Source of the DNA: Calditrichota bacterium
GTDB taxonomy: Bacteria > Calditrichota > Calditrichia > Calditrichales > Calditrichaceae
DNA length: 23,744 nt
Direction of reading: 5' to 3'
Assembly: GCA_024278715.1 (NCBI GenBank)
Contig: JAJRSN010000181.1
Coordinates: 1 to 23,744, forward strand
This document shows, in pieces, positions 1 through 7,904 of this stretch. Positions within the stretch are counted from its first letter, which is position 1, and each line of letters opens with the position of its first letter. Position numbers and translations under genes: made by a program. The notes under the pieces are model-generated. The model saw only the letters and a program-made list of their open reading frames with translations. It was not told where the DNA came from and ran no database searches.

Positions 1-372
1 AATTTTCAACGCTTCCAACGGCGAATAAACCATGCGCACATCGGCGCCTTCTGAGCGAACCTGAAACAAATCCGATTCACTGCCCGGCACCCGCAGCATG
101 TCTCCGAATGAAGTAAAGATTACATTGTCCGTTTTGGCAATCGCTAAAGCCTGATCAATCATCTCCAACGGCGTTACACAAACCGGGCAGCCCGGACCGT
201 GAACCAACTCAATTTCTTTGGGAAGCATTTGGTCGATACCGTTCTTTATGATGGAATGGGTCTGCCCCCCGCAAATTTCCATGACAACCCAGGGACGCGT
301 TACCGCTTGTTTTATCTTGTTTAACAGAGTGCGCACCAACTCCGGATCCCGGAATTCATCAATGTATTTCAA
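1..372 (-). CDS. hypD: HypD, [NiFe]-hydrogenase maturation protein (5' part only)
   Basis: HypD is the [4Fe-4S] scaffold that, with HypC, carries the Fe(CN)2CO group during [NiFe]-hydrogenase assembly in the cytoplasm. The visible 124 codons, about one third of a usual HypD, start MKYIDEFRDPELV. They contain the CGGQTH motif (Cys34) and HGPGCPVC (Cys62, Cys65), followed by a conserved stretch including FGDMLRVPGS. The frame stays open to the window edge, so the gene continues to the left. No ATG fits. The start is TTG at 372, placed 8 nt after a strong GGAGG and aligned with the N-terminus of known HypD proteins. It lies 68 nt after hypC on the same strand, and hypE may follow outside the window. 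Identity is very secure; only the start codon is inferred. Confidence 0.95.
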   Translation of the reverse strand, partial: MKYIDEFRDPELVRTLLNKIKQAVTRPWVVMEICGGQTHSIIKNGIDQMLPKEIELVHGPGCPVCVTPLEMIDQALAIAKTDNVIFTSFGDMLRVPGSESDLFQVRSEGADVRMVYSPLEALKI

Positions 373-380
373 AAGCTTTT

Positions 381-385
381 CCTCC
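381..385 (-). promoter_or_regulatory. Ribosome binding site for the TTG start of hypD
   Basis: GGAGG on the minus strand, 8 nt before the TTG at 372. It is the only good Shine-Dalgarno near the conserved HypD N-terminus and so decides the non-ATG start. Confidence 0.6.
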
Positions 386-440
386 GGTTTTTTATTTAAT
401 TGGGTCGGAAAATATTGTGATTAAAAAAATCCCGAATGTA

Positions 441-737
441 CTAATTTTTATCTTTCGATTTTCTCTTTTTGGAAAGAGGTTCGTTTTCAACCGCATAACC
501 TTCTTTCTTTAAAGCGTCTGTCATCTCGTCAAATGTTTCAAACACCTCCTCCGCTTCATCTTCATTCAAAACAGAAATGGCAAAGCCCGCGTGAACTATC
601 ACGTATTGCCCGACCTTAACATCGGGTACGTAAGCAAGGCAGGCTTTATTGACGGTGCCGCTGTAGTCGATTTTTCCCATTCGCAGTCCCGCCTCTTCAT
701 ATATCTCTATGACTTTTCCCGGAATAGCCAGACACAT
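441..737 (-). CDS. hypC: HypC, hydrogenase maturation chaperone
   Basis: HypC is a small OB-fold chaperone. It binds the Fe(CN)2CO group through its N-terminal cysteine together with HypD and passes it to the hydrogenase large-subunit precursor. The protein begins MCLAIPGKV, the family signature, with essential Cys2 exposed once Met is removed. At 98 residues it is slightly longer than usual, because of a basic Lys-rich tail. The start is ATG at 737, 6 nt after GGAGG. A TTG two codons upstream (743) directly abuts that GGAGG and would bury Cys2, so it was rejected. It lies between hypF (83 nt AT-rich spacer) and hypD on the same strand. Identity is secure. Confidence 0.95.
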   Translation of the reverse strand: MCLAIPGKVIEIYEEAGLRMGKIDYSGTVNKACLAYVPDVKVGQYVIVHAGFAISVLNEDEAEEVFETFDEMTDALKKEGYAVENEPLSKKRKSKDKN

Positions 738-820
738 GTTCAACCTCCATTTAAATAATGATTAACTAAGTTTAATAAAATTTCAATTAAATTTAAACTC
801 TTTTGTAAAATAAGCTTTTA

Positions 821-3130
821 TTAATGATTAAACAGAGAATACCGCACATTGTTCTCAGTTTTTGTCAACAACCGTTGACCGATTGCGCACTGTCCCAGGG
901 AAATTCCCCCGTCATTCGGCGGAACCTGACGATGTGTGAATACTTTCAGATTTTTCTGATTTAATAAAACAACCAATGATGAAAGCAGGACTTCGTTTTG
1001 GAATACTCCGCCGCTTAAAACCACCTTGCGTAAACCTGTTTTTTGTACCGCAATTTCAACAATTTCACATAACAGACGGCTGAGCGTTGCATGAAACCTT
1101 TCGGCAAGGTGTTGAAATGTCGCTCCTTTTAAAGCCTGTTGTGAAAGAGAACGAATTAACGGATCGACCGGAATTTGCGGCACTTCAACAAGGTAATCCA
1201 ATGGAGGACAATCAACGGAACGCACAGCCTGCGTAAATTCCATTGCTGCTTGCGCCTCGTAACGGATTTCCTCTCTGCCCCCGCTGATGACCGAAGCAGC
1301 GTCAAACAATCGACCGCAACTGCTGGTTAACGGACTATTGATTTTTTTACGAATCATTTCAAGAATCAGGTTTACGGGTTTATCTTTTAAAAAAGGCAGA
1401 GGGGGAATTTCTTCGCCGCAGGCGCGGAACAAATAACTGATTGCCGTGCGCCAGGGTTGTTTGACAGCCGCATCTCCGCCGGGTAGGGGTAAGGGCTCGA
1501 ACCAGGCAAAACGCTGAATTGACAGATAATCGCCGATTAAAATTTCTCCGCCCCAAATTGTTTGATCATACCCGTAACCCGTCCCGTCCAGAATAACTCC
1601 GATAACAGGTTCGTCGAGCTGCCATTCAGCCATGCACGACGCTAAATGCGCATGGTGATGCTGCACTTTAATTACCCGCCATTTTTTTTGCGTTTCCGCC
1701 CATTGGGTTGAAAAATAGCCCGGATGAAGATCGCAAACGACCAATTCGGGCTCGACCTGCAAAATGTTTAGAAAATGCTCGACGGTCTCTTCAAAAAAAT
1801 TATTGGCAAGCAGGTTCTCAAGGTCTCCGATATGTTGGCTCAAAAATGCGCGGTTCTTCTTGATGATGCAGACGGTGTTTTTTAATTCGCCTCCGGTTGC
1901 CAGAACCGAAGGACCCGAAGTAGGAAGAAAAACCGGACGAGGAACATATCCCCGGCTTCGCCTGAAAAAAGTGGTTTGTCCGTTAAAACGAGCGACAACC
2001 GAATCGTCCGCCCGAATCAAAATGGCACGGTCGTGTAACAGTAAATAATCAGCGATATCTCCCAAACGGGTGCGTGCTTCGTCGTTATCCGTTACAATGG
2101 GTTCGTCGGATCGGTTGGCGCTGGTCATGACAAGCGCCGGTACGCTCGCATCCCCCCGCTGTTTGATAAGTTCGTCAAAGATTAAATAGTGCAGCGGTGT
2201 GTAAGGCAGCATAATGCCCAGTCGTTGATTTTGAGGAGCCACTCCTTCAGCGACCGGACACGGCTCTCTCTTTTTTAACAGAACAATGGGACGCCGGGGA
2301 GATGTTAATAAGTCCCGATCCGCCGGAGCAAGTTCGGCGATTTTTTCAACAGCGTTAAGATCGGGGAGCATGAGGGCAAAAGGCTTTTCCTCGCGATTTT
2401 TTCGCCGGCGCAAACGTTTTACCGCTTGTTCATCGGCGGCGTCAACAGCCAGGTGAAATCCGCCGAGTCCTTTAATAGCGACAATTTTACCGTTCAACAG
2501 ATCAACTGCCGCGCGTTCGATAGTTTCGTTTTTTCTTGCAAGAATTTTCTCTTCCGCAGCCGTTTCGTACCATATTTGTGGTCCGCAGCGTCCGCAGGCA
2601 TTGGGCTGAGCGTGAAAGCGCCGGTTAGCGGGATCGTCATATTCCGCCTGACATTCGGAACACATTGCAAATTTTACCATGCTGGTATGGGGACGATCGT
2701 AAGGAATTCGTCTGATAATCGTGAAGCGTGGTCCGCAATTGGTGCAATTGATAAACGGGTATCGATACCGGCGGTCCTGCGGATCCCGCAATTCGCGCAA
2801 ACAATCGTCGCAAACGGCAATGTCCGGTGAGATTAATGTTTGATTGTCATCCGAATCGACGGAAGCGAGAATGCGGAAGTTTTTTTCGTTCAGCGGAGAA
2901 ATATCGCTCCATTCAAGATGAATAATTTCGGAAAGCGGAGGTTTTTCTTCCTGCAAACAGCGTAAAAATTCATTTAGCGATCCGTCCCTGCCTTCTACTT
3001 CGATAATTACCCCGTCGCTGGTGTTCGTGACAAATCCGCCTAATTGCAGCCGCCTCGCCAGATTAAAAACAAAGGGTCGAAATCCCACTCCCTGCACAAT
3101 TCCGTTTACATTGATGCGTTGACGTTTCAT
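821..3130 (-). CDS. hypF: HypF, carbamoyltransferase for hydrogenase cyanide ligand synthesis
   Basis: HypF converts carbamoyl phosphate and ATP to carbamoyl-adenylate and transfers the carbamoyl group to the C-terminal Cys of HypE, the source of the CN ligands. At 769 residues it has full family length. The domains in order are: acylphosphatase (residues 1-90, VQGVGFRPF at 12-20); two zinc fingers with Cys at 107, 110, 129, 132 and 157, 160, 179, 182; a YrdC-like domain (about 195-385); and a Kae1-like domain (about 400-765) with the metal-binding HHHAH at 491-495, DGTGYG and SGGVFQN. Its ATG lies one base after the hypB stop, so translation is probably coupled. No key residue looks lost. 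Confidence 0.97.
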   Translation of the reverse strand: MKRQRINVNGIVQGVGFRPFVFNLARRLQLGGFVTNTSDGVIIEVEGRDGSLNEFLRCLQEEKPPLSEIIHLEWSDISPLNEKNFRILASVDSDDNQTLISPDIAVCDDCLRELRDPQDRRYRYPFINCTNCGPRFTIIRRIPYDRPHTSMVKFAMCSECQAEYDDPANRRFHAQPNACGRCGPQIWYETAAEEKILARKNETIERAAVDLLNGKIVAIKGLGGFHLAVDAADEQAVKRLRRRKNREEKPFALMLPDLNAVEKIAELAPADRDLLTSPRRPIVLLKKREPCPVAEGVAPQNQRLGIMLPYTPLHYLIFDELIKQRGDASVPALVMTSANRSDEPIVTDNDEARTRLGDIADYLLLHDRAILIRADDSVVARFNGQTTFFRRSRGYVPRPVFLPTSGPSVLATGGELKNTVCIIKKNRAFLSQHIGDLENLLANNFFEETVEHFLNILQVEPELVVCDLHPGYFSTQWAETQKKWRVIKVQHHHAHLASCMAEWQLDEPVIGVILDGTGYGYDQTIWGGEILIGDYLSIQRFAWFEPLPLPGGDAAVKQPWRTAISYLFRACGEEIPPLPFLKDKPVNLILEMIRKKINSPLTSSCGRLFDAASVISGGREEIRYEAQAAMEFTQAVRSVDCPPLDYLVEVPQIPVDPLIRSLSQQALKGATFQHLAERFHATLSRLLCEIVEIAVQKTGLRKVVLSGGVFQNEVLLSSLVVLLNQKNLKVFTHRQVPPNDGGISLGQCAIGQRLLTKTENNVRYSLFNH

Positions 3131-3131
3131 C

Positions 3132-3974
3132 TTATTCGGAATGGAGCCGCTCCTTTAGCCATTTAAACCATGCTTCCGTTCCTTCGCCCTTACTCGCCGA
3201 AAGTTCAAAAAATTGTAAACGGCGGTTAACCTGCAGAGCGTATTCTTTGCAAACCTGAACATCAAAATCCACATACGGAAGCAGATCGATTTTATTGATA
3301 ATACAAATATCGGAGTTGCGGAACATGGTCGGGTATTTCAACGGCTTGTCGTCCCCTTCGGTAACGGAAATGATTACCACTTTGTGTGCTTCTCCCAAAT
3401 CAAACAGGGAAGGGCAGACCAGATTGCCCACATTCTCTATTAAAAGAACGGAATTTGCTGCCGGGTTTAATTCTTTTACCGCGTGGTTAATCATAGAAGC
3501 ATCCAGATGACAACCGTTTCCCGTGTTGACCTGAATGACAGGGGCGCCCACGGCGTTAATTCGTTCGGCGTCGCGCAATGTTTGCTGATCTCCCTCGATA
3601 ACATAAAAATTGATTTCGTCTTTCAGCTGTTGAATGGTCTTTTCCAACAGGGTGGTTTTACCGGAACCGGGAGAGCTGACCAGATTCAATGTCAAAATAT
3701 TGCGGGCTTCAAAAAAGCCTCGATTGCGTTCGGCAAGCAGATTATTCTTCTGCATGACATCGGTTTCAATCTGAATGGTTTTCCCGTGATCATGATCGTG
3801 AGGGTGCGTATGGTCGTGATTATGGTTATGATCATGTTCATGATCGTGATCGTGGTTGTGCTCATGGGTGTGTTCGTGATTTCCGTGGGTGTGTGTATGT
3901 GAATGGCTGGTTTGTCCCGGACGTTGATATGTTATTTTATCTTCGTGCTCTCCGCATCCGCAGGTATCACACAT
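3132..3974 (-). CDS. hypB: HypB, nickel-binding GTPase with His-rich N-terminus
   Basis: HypB is a SIMIBI-class GTPase that drives nickel insertion into the hydrogenase large subunit together with HypA. The protein has 280 residues. It starts MCDTCGC, the high-affinity CxxCGC nickel site (Cys2, Cys5, Cys7). Residues 24-63 hold 20 histidines, alternating with Asp, Glu, Asn or Thr, a nickel-storage region seen in some HypB proteins. The GTPase domain follows: P-loop SSPGSGKT at 100-107, the Cys155-His156 metal site in GCHLDA, and NKID near 226. The start ATG lies 7 nt after AAGGAG and the gene follows hypA by 14 nt. The His region implies nickel buffering as well as delivery. Confidence 0.97.
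   Translation of the reverse strand: MCDTCGCGEHEDKITYQRPGQTSHSHTHTHGNHEHTHEHNHDHDHEHDHNHNHDHTHPHDHDHGKTIQIETDVMQKNNLLAERNRGFFEARNILTLNLVSSPGSGKTTLLEKTIQQLKDEINFYVIEGDQQTLRDAERINAVGAPVIQVNTGNGCHLDASMINHAVKELNPAANSVLLIENVGNLVCPSLFDLGEAHKVVIISVTEGDDKPLKYPTMFRNSDICIINKIDLLPYVDFDVQVCKEYALQVNRRLQFFELSASKGEGTEAWFKWLKERLHSE
3786..3905 (-). repeat. Low-complexity His/Asp codon repeat inside hypB
   Basis: About 120 nt made of near-repeats of CAT/CAC alternating with GAT, GAA, AAC or ACC codons. It encodes 20 His in 40 residues. The repeated DNA may allow in-frame slippage and strain-to-strain length variation. Confidence 0.75.
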
Positions 3975-3988
3975 GATGATCTCCTTAA

Positions 3989-4327
3989 TTAATCTACGTT
4001 GATGGATTTAACTTGCAGTTCCTGACCGCCCGCCGCCAGTACTTGCGCTTTGCACTCCGGACAGACATTGAGAAATTGGTCGGTCTCGAACTCGAAACCG
4101 CAAGAAGTACACTTAGCCAATGCCGGAAGACGGATTAATTCGAGCTTTGCTCCTTCGGCAATGGTCTCTTTGCAGGCTGCTTCAAAACAAAATTCAAGAG
4201 CTTCGGGAACCACGCCGGCAAGCGCGCCTAGTTCGACGGTAATGGCGTTTATTTTTTGCGCCTCAGCCTCTTGCGCGGTTTTAACAGCGATATCGACAAT
4301 ACTTACGGCAATTGACATCTCGTGCAT
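3989..4327 (-). CDS. hypA: HypA, hydrogenase nickel incorporation protein
   Basis: HypA is a small nickel metallochaperone with a structural zinc site that works with HypB. The start at 4327 gives MHEMSIA, the family N-terminus, whose His2 is a nickel ligand. It is preceded by a GAAGGAA ribosome binding site. The 112-residue protein carries the zinc ribbon CTSC (73, 76) and CPEC (89, 92). The frame stays open for 84 further codons upstream to 4579 and overlaps the previous gene, but that stretch has no HypA similarity and would bury His2. I treat 4328-4542 as leader. It is the first hyp gene of the run and sits 14 nt before hypB. Confidence 0.95.
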   Translation of the reverse strand: MHEMSIAVSIVDIAVKTAQEAEAQKINAITVELGALAGVVPEALEFCFEAACKETIAEGAKLELIRLPALAKCTSCGFEFETDQFLNVCPECKAQVLAAGGQELQVKSINVD

Positions 4328-4542
4328 GGAAGTTCCTTCGCAAATGTTGAGCCAAAATTTACGGCTTTCTGTTTCTCTGTTCAAATGAAAGTTGGAAGAA
4401 GGGAAGTAATCGCTATTAATTGTTATTTTACGCTTAAATGAACTACGACAACCGTGGCTGATTAAAGGGGGAGCGGGTTTCGGATTTTTCGCGCGTAAAC
4501 GGAATGATAATTCGAGGGATTTTTTGAAGACTTTATTTAAAA

Positions 4543-5502
4543 TCAGATCAGATATCTCCACCAGAACAAAATATCCCAAAAGCTGTATTTCGGGACTTTT
4601 TTGACTGAATAGGGTTTTCCTTTGATGATGGCTTCAGCCGCTAGAATTCCGCTGTGTATTGCCGGACCAATCCCTTCTCCCATATCCAAAGTCGCCAGAC
4701 TTGCGGCGTCTCCGACCAAAAAGGCGTTGCCGATTTGCGGCTGTTTTAATGAATGCCGCAAATAGTAGTTGTAGCCCTTTACATTGTTTGGAATGTGATT
4801 AACGAGCCCTTTGTTTAGTAATTTTTCAATGAAATAATTCCAATGCTGCTGAATGGTCGTCTCTTTCGCTTTCAGGTCATCAAATCTGCCGCCGATGCCG
4901 ATGTTAATGTAACCGTTTGCTTTCGGAGCGTACCAGGAATATCCGGGCAAATCGTGATCAAAAAACCAGAGATAACAATTCGGATCACGGTAATCGTATT
5001 GAAATTCCAGCTCCATGGTAGTAATGCGTTTATGGGATTCCCGAGGATTTTGTTTTTCAAAAATTGAACGGTACACCGGACAGTTAGTGCCCCCTGCTCC
5101 GACTAAGTATTTACATCGGTACTGCTCGTCAATAATAAAGTACCCGTTTTCGCTGCGGATTTGGCGAACCCGCAACGGTTCAAATTCTGCGCCTGATCGC
5201 TTAAGAAGCCAGTTATCAAATTCAACGCGGCGGATAGAATATTGTCTGGTGGGAACAGAAATTTTTCTGTTACGGATGAAATAGTGAAGCCGCTTAAACA
5301 GATGAACGCTGTGCGGATACGCCCGCGGCGATGATTCTAATAATTTCCAGACCCGCGGAGTAATCCAGCCGGCGCAGAGTTTAAGACGGGGGAATGGACG
5401 TTTATCTAAAATAAGGACGTCCTTGTTCGCCTGTTTAAGTTTCCAGGCGCAGCTTGAGCCCGCCGGTCCGCCGCCTATGATAATTATTTCCTTCTCTTTC
5501 AT
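4543..5502 (-). CDS. Geranylgeranyl-reductase-like FAD-dependent oxidoreductase
   Basis: The protein has 319 residues of the FAD-dependent geranylgeranyl reductase/CbrA superfamily, whose members often reduce isoprenoid or lipid double bonds. It has an N-terminal Rossmann motif IIGGGPAGS (residues 8-16) and a PRLKLCAGWITP segment matching the family's substrate-site region (commonly KPCGG). Near residue 260 comes the second FAD motif, LVGDAA, followed by GEGIGPAIHSG. It is a little shorter than usual (about 350-400), mainly at the C-terminus, which ends in an aromatic WWRYLI. No transmembrane segment is evident. The ATG has only a weak ribosome site and lies after two hairpins that follow cfa. 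Its place behind cfa suggests a membrane-lipid or quinone-chain substrate. The substrate is not known. Confidence 0.8.
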   Translation of the reverse strand: MKEKEIIIIGGGPAGSSCAWKLKQANKDVLILDKRPFPRLKLCAGWITPRVWKLLESSPRAYPHSVHLFKRLHYFIRNRKISVPTRQYSIRRVEFDNWLLKRSGAEFEPLRVRQIRSENGYFIIDEQYRCKYLVGAGGTNCPVYRSIFEKQNPRESHKRITTMELEFQYDYRDPNCYLWFFDHDLPGYSWYAPKANGYINIGIGGRFDDLKAKETTIQQHWNYFIEKLLNKGLVNHIPNNVKGYNYYLRHSLKQPQIGNAFLVGDAASLATLDMGEGIGPAIHSGILAAEAIIKGKPYSVKKVPKYSFWDILFWWRYLI

Positions 5503-5520
5503 GTCATTTATTCCGGCATT

Positions 5521-5548
5521 CTTCCCGAAAAATTTTATTTTCAGGAAG
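5521..5548 (-). terminator. Imperfect 11-bp hairpin between cfa and the FAD enzyme gene
   Basis: CTTCCCGAAAA (5521-5531) faces TTTTCAGGAAG (5538-5548): 10 of 11 pairs with a 6-nt loop. There is no T-run after it in the minus direction, so it may be an mRNA stabiliser or weak attenuator, not a classical terminator. Confidence 0.35.
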
Positions 5549-5550
5549 GG

Positions 5551-5580
5551 GTTAATTCTCTGCTCTGCTGCAGAATTAAC
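5551..5580 (-). terminator. Perfect 9-bp inverted repeat at the cfa stop codon
   Basis: GTTAATTCT (5551-5559) and AGAATTAAC (5572-5580) are perfect complements with a 12-nt loop. One arm contains the cfa stop codon. It forms a pair with the hairpin immediately downstream. There is no T-tract. Confidence 0.35.
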
Positions 5581-6697
5581 TGATTCTGCAAGGCGGTTGT
5601 GCGCGCCCCTGTTTTGTCATTACCACCTGCCACAATTGCGTCTGTCGCGCTCGGAATCCTCCCGCCGAACTGAGCAGATAGTAGCGCCACATGCGGTAGA
5701 ATCGTTCTCCGTATTTGTCTTTTAATTCATGCCAGGCTTTTTCAAAATTCTCGTGCCACGCCATTAAGGTTTTATCGTAATGGGGTCCAAAATTATGCCA
5801 GTCTTCCATTACAAACAGCCCTTCCATCGCCTTTCCTAACTGTGCTATGGAAGGCAGCATGCCGTTGGGAAAGATGTATTTGGTGGTCCAGGCGTTGGCG
5901 GAGGTAGTGCTTACGTTTCCGCCGATGGTATGAAAAAAACCGATGCCGTCGTCTTTCAACGTACGATCCACCACCTCCATGTATGTGCGATAGTTTTTGT
6001 AGCCCACATGTTCCATTATGCCGATAGAGATCACCCGGTCGTATTTTCCGGTTACGTCCCGATAGTCCATTAACTTCAATTCAACCGGCAATCCTTTAGC
6101 CATCTCCGTTCCCAATTTGACCTGTTCTTTTGAAACCGTAACGCCGGTGACTTTTACATCGTATTTTTCGGCGGCGTAAATGGCAAACGAACCCCACCCG
6201 CAGCCGAGTTCAAGAACGGTCATCCCCGGTTCAAGCCCTATTTTTTTGCAAACCAATTCCAGCTTGGCTTCCTGAGCCTCATCCAGCGTTTTTGCATTTT
6301 TCCAGTAAGCGCAGGTGTAGTTTAACCGTTTATCGAGCATTCGAATGTAAAGATCGTTTCCCACATCATAGTGCTTTTTCCCCACCTCAAAGGCGCGATG
6401 ATGCGCTTGCAAATTAAAAAGTTTAGAGCGTAAAATGTGCCACTTAAGTTTCCAGCTTCCCTTAACCTTTTCATCTAACCTGGCGCGCAGGACGCGATCG
6501 AAAAATTGGTCAAGAGCTTCGCAATCCCACCAGCCGTCCATGTACGATTCCCCCATACCAAGAGCCTGATCACGTAAAACTCTTTTGTAAAAATCTGGGT
6601 TATGTACATGAATATCGTAAGGTTGGTTGCCGTTAACGGTGATTCCCGCAATATCCATGAGTTCTCTGAAACTAGTTTCAGATGATTTTGAAGACAT
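5576..6697 (-). CDS. cfa: Cyclopropane-fatty-acyl-phospholipid synthase
   Basis: Cfa uses S-adenosylmethionine to add a methylene bridge across cis double bonds of membrane phospholipid acyl chains, usually in stationary phase or under stress. The 373 residues match the family's full length (E. coli Cfa has 382). It has an N-terminal lipid-binding domain, then the SAM site VLELGCGWGSFA near 160-172. The bicarbonate/active-site residues are preserved: Cys in NYTCAYW, Glu in IMEHVGYKNY, His in FFHTIGG and Tyr in NFGPHYDKTLMAW. The ATG lies 7 nt after GGAGGG. It is the first gene of the minus-strand group, transcribed away from the divergent region at 6698-7230, where its promoter should lie. 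Identity is secure. Confidence 0.95.
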   Translation of the reverse strand: MSSKSSETSFRELMDIAGITVNGNQPYDIHVHNPDFYKRVLRDQALGMGESYMDGWWDCEALDQFFDRVLRARLDEKVKGSWKLKWHILRSKLFNLQAHHRAFEVGKKHYDVGNDLYIRMLDKRLNYTCAYWKNAKTLDEAQEAKLELVCKKIGLEPGMTVLELGCGWGSFAIYAAEKYDVKVTGVTVSKEQVKLGTEMAKGLPVELKLMDYRDVTGKYDRVISIGIMEHVGYKNYRTYMEVVDRTLKDDGIGFFHTIGGNVSTTSANAWTTKYIFPNGMLPSIAQLGKAMEGLFVMEDWHNFGPHYDKTLMAWHENFEKAWHELKDKYGERFYRMWRYYLLSSAGGFRARQTQLWQVVMTKQGRAQPPCRIS

Positions 6698-7230
6698 AGA
6701 AAAACCCTCCTCGTCTTTTGAATGGAAGGCACAATTCCTTAAAAATTAGAAGTTTCTATTTGCAAATTATACAAATAAAAGTTTTTAAATTCAAAAAATT
6801 AAAAACCCTTTTTTTTACAGGAAACCAATAATCTTGTTTTATAACGTAAAATATTTGCTCGGGTTCAAATATTTTTTTGTTTTGAAAAGAAAAAGTTTTT
6901 ATTATTTGATAACAATAGGCAAGCTATAACGGATTTACGGAAAAATATTATTTTTAACAAGGATTGTTTTTTCAGCGTTTTTCGAATCTGTTTCAAATTC
7001 CGACAAAGGATTGATCTCTTCACAACCGTTTTTATGATAGTCTTCCGATGACTTTTTGAGGCATCAACTGCGGCTGATTCAAGCGACCGCCCTCGCTAAA
7101 CTCAGGGAAGAATGTTCTGTAATAAATATCGATTTCAACAACAAAGCCGGAATGAATTCCGAAAAAAATATTTTAGAATCTTTATCCGGAGCAATCGTTT
7201 AAAAATATCCAAAAAACAAAGGAGAAAAAA
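6698..7230. other. Divergent intergenic region, very AT-rich
   Basis: This spacer separates the minus-strand cfa group from the plus-strand genes and must hold the promoters for both directions. It is strongly AT-rich to about 6960. I found no promoter pair I would defend. It holds a near-palindrome, CGGAAT-GA-ATTCCG (7149-7162), and an HPr-like coding fragment described separately. No tRNA or recognisable riboswitch is visible. Confidence 0.5.
7041..7202 (+). pseudogene. HPr-like fragment without catalytic residues
   Basis: The frame after a TAG at 7038-7040 is open for 53 codons, to TAA at 7200. It reads ...LIQATALAKLREECSV then INIDFNNKAGMNSEKNILES and LSGAIV. I read this by eye as the middle of an HPr phosphocarrier fold. 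QATALA matches the helix after the active site, INIDFNNKAG the second strand and hairpin, and EKNILESLSG the Ser46 helix. The catalytic His15 and the Ser46 regulatory site are not present at the aligned positions. The first strand and the C-terminal third are missing. No ATG or ribosome site lies at the 5' end; a TTG at 7056 is the only candidate start. It is probably a decayed or truncated gene, or a chance match. Confidence 0.3.
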
Positions 7231-7632
7231 ATGGCGGAAATTTCAAAGGATTTTATTACACATTTTGAATTTTTGGGCTATGAAATTGAACCCCACGAAG
7301 ACGAAAATACCGTGATAGCCAGACATCAGAGATACGGAACCACCGTCGTCAGAGCTTATCTTGACGGTTTGTTGTTTCAGCAGTATTTCAGACTAAAAGA
7401 AAATGTAATGGGCAACCGTCTCGCTTTTCTGGAAGCGGTAAACAACTTAAATTCCAAAGCCTATATTGTTACCTATGTATCTGTGGGTGAACCGAAAGTT
7501 ACTTTGCGAATGGATGCCATTTACTTTGGTCCTTACGACAAACAAAGATTCGGGGTTTTTCTGGAAGCCTTTAATTTTGATACTTATGATCGGGTTGTCG
7601 AACATGAAGCCATGAAAAATTTTATTGAGTAA
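7231..7632 (+). CDS. YbjN-like small protein
   Basis: This is a 133-residue acidic soluble protein with no signal peptide or membrane segment. Its layout, an N-terminal helix, a strand-rich middle, a LAFLEAVNNLN helix, further strands (TLRMDAIYFGPYD) and a final FGVFLEAFNFDTYDRV helix, resembles YbjN/CesT-type chaperone folds. YbjN-domain proteins are linked to stress and regulation, but no biochemical activity can be stated. A clear ribosome site (AAAGGAG, 6 nt before the ATG) supports the start. It stands alone between two gene-poor stretches, so context adds nothing. The gene is real with high confidence; the family is a moderate guess. Confidence 0.7.
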   Translation: MAEISKDFITHFEFLGYEIEPHEDENTVIARHQRYGTTVVRAYLDGLLFQQYFRLKENVMGNRLAFLEAVNNLNSKAYIVTYVSVGEPKVTLRMDAIYFGPYDKQRFGVFLEAFNFDTYDRVVEHEAMKNFIE

Positions 7633-7766
7633 ACGATTGCAATTTTTTAACGGTTACCCCTATCCAAACCGGAAAATGAAAAGACCAGATGGCGTTCGGA
7701 CTACCGGTTATCCTCAAATATCCGGAATCCGATTTCCAAATAAGAGAGTTTTACCGCGGCGAGATC

Positions 7767-7815
7767 GTAATGCGTGATGAGTAACAGGTAAGGAAAAAGG
7801 AAAAAGGAAAAAAGA
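7767..7815. repeat. Degenerate 7-bp tandem repeat tract
   Basis: Seven consecutive heptamers in register: GTAATGC, GTGATGA, GTAACAG, GTAAGGA, AAAAGGA, AAAAGGA, AAAAAGA. The units drift from GT-rich to A-rich but keep the period, like the short tandem heptamers known from cyanobacterial intergenic DNA. Confidence 0.6.
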
Positions 7816-7883
7816 TTATCGGAAAGCAGAATGCTGAAAACCGTTGCGCTGGTTTGACTTTGTGGGTGGCAGGAGAAGCACGC

Positions 7884-7904
7884 TTAACGCTTAACCCTTA
7901 ACCA
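7884..7904. repeat. Three TTAACxC heptamers in tandem
   Basis: TTAACGC, TTAACCC and TTAACCA follow each other without spacing. This is the same 7-bp period as the tract about 70 nt upstream but with a different unit. Confidence 0.55.

Noticed and set aside
2426..2830. A 134-codon plus-strand frame inside hypF
   Set aside because: hypF is complete and conserved here; the antisense frame has no family features.
4328..4579. An 84-codon N-terminal extension of hypA
   Set aside because: It would bury the essential N-terminal His2 of HypA, overlaps the previous gene and has no family similarity; a good ribosome site precedes the ATG at 4327.
7112..7315. A 67-codon plus-strand frame rich in Lys and Arg, starting ATG at 7112
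   Set aside because: It crosses the ribosome site and start of the better supported gene at 7231, has AT-driven composition and resembles nothing known.
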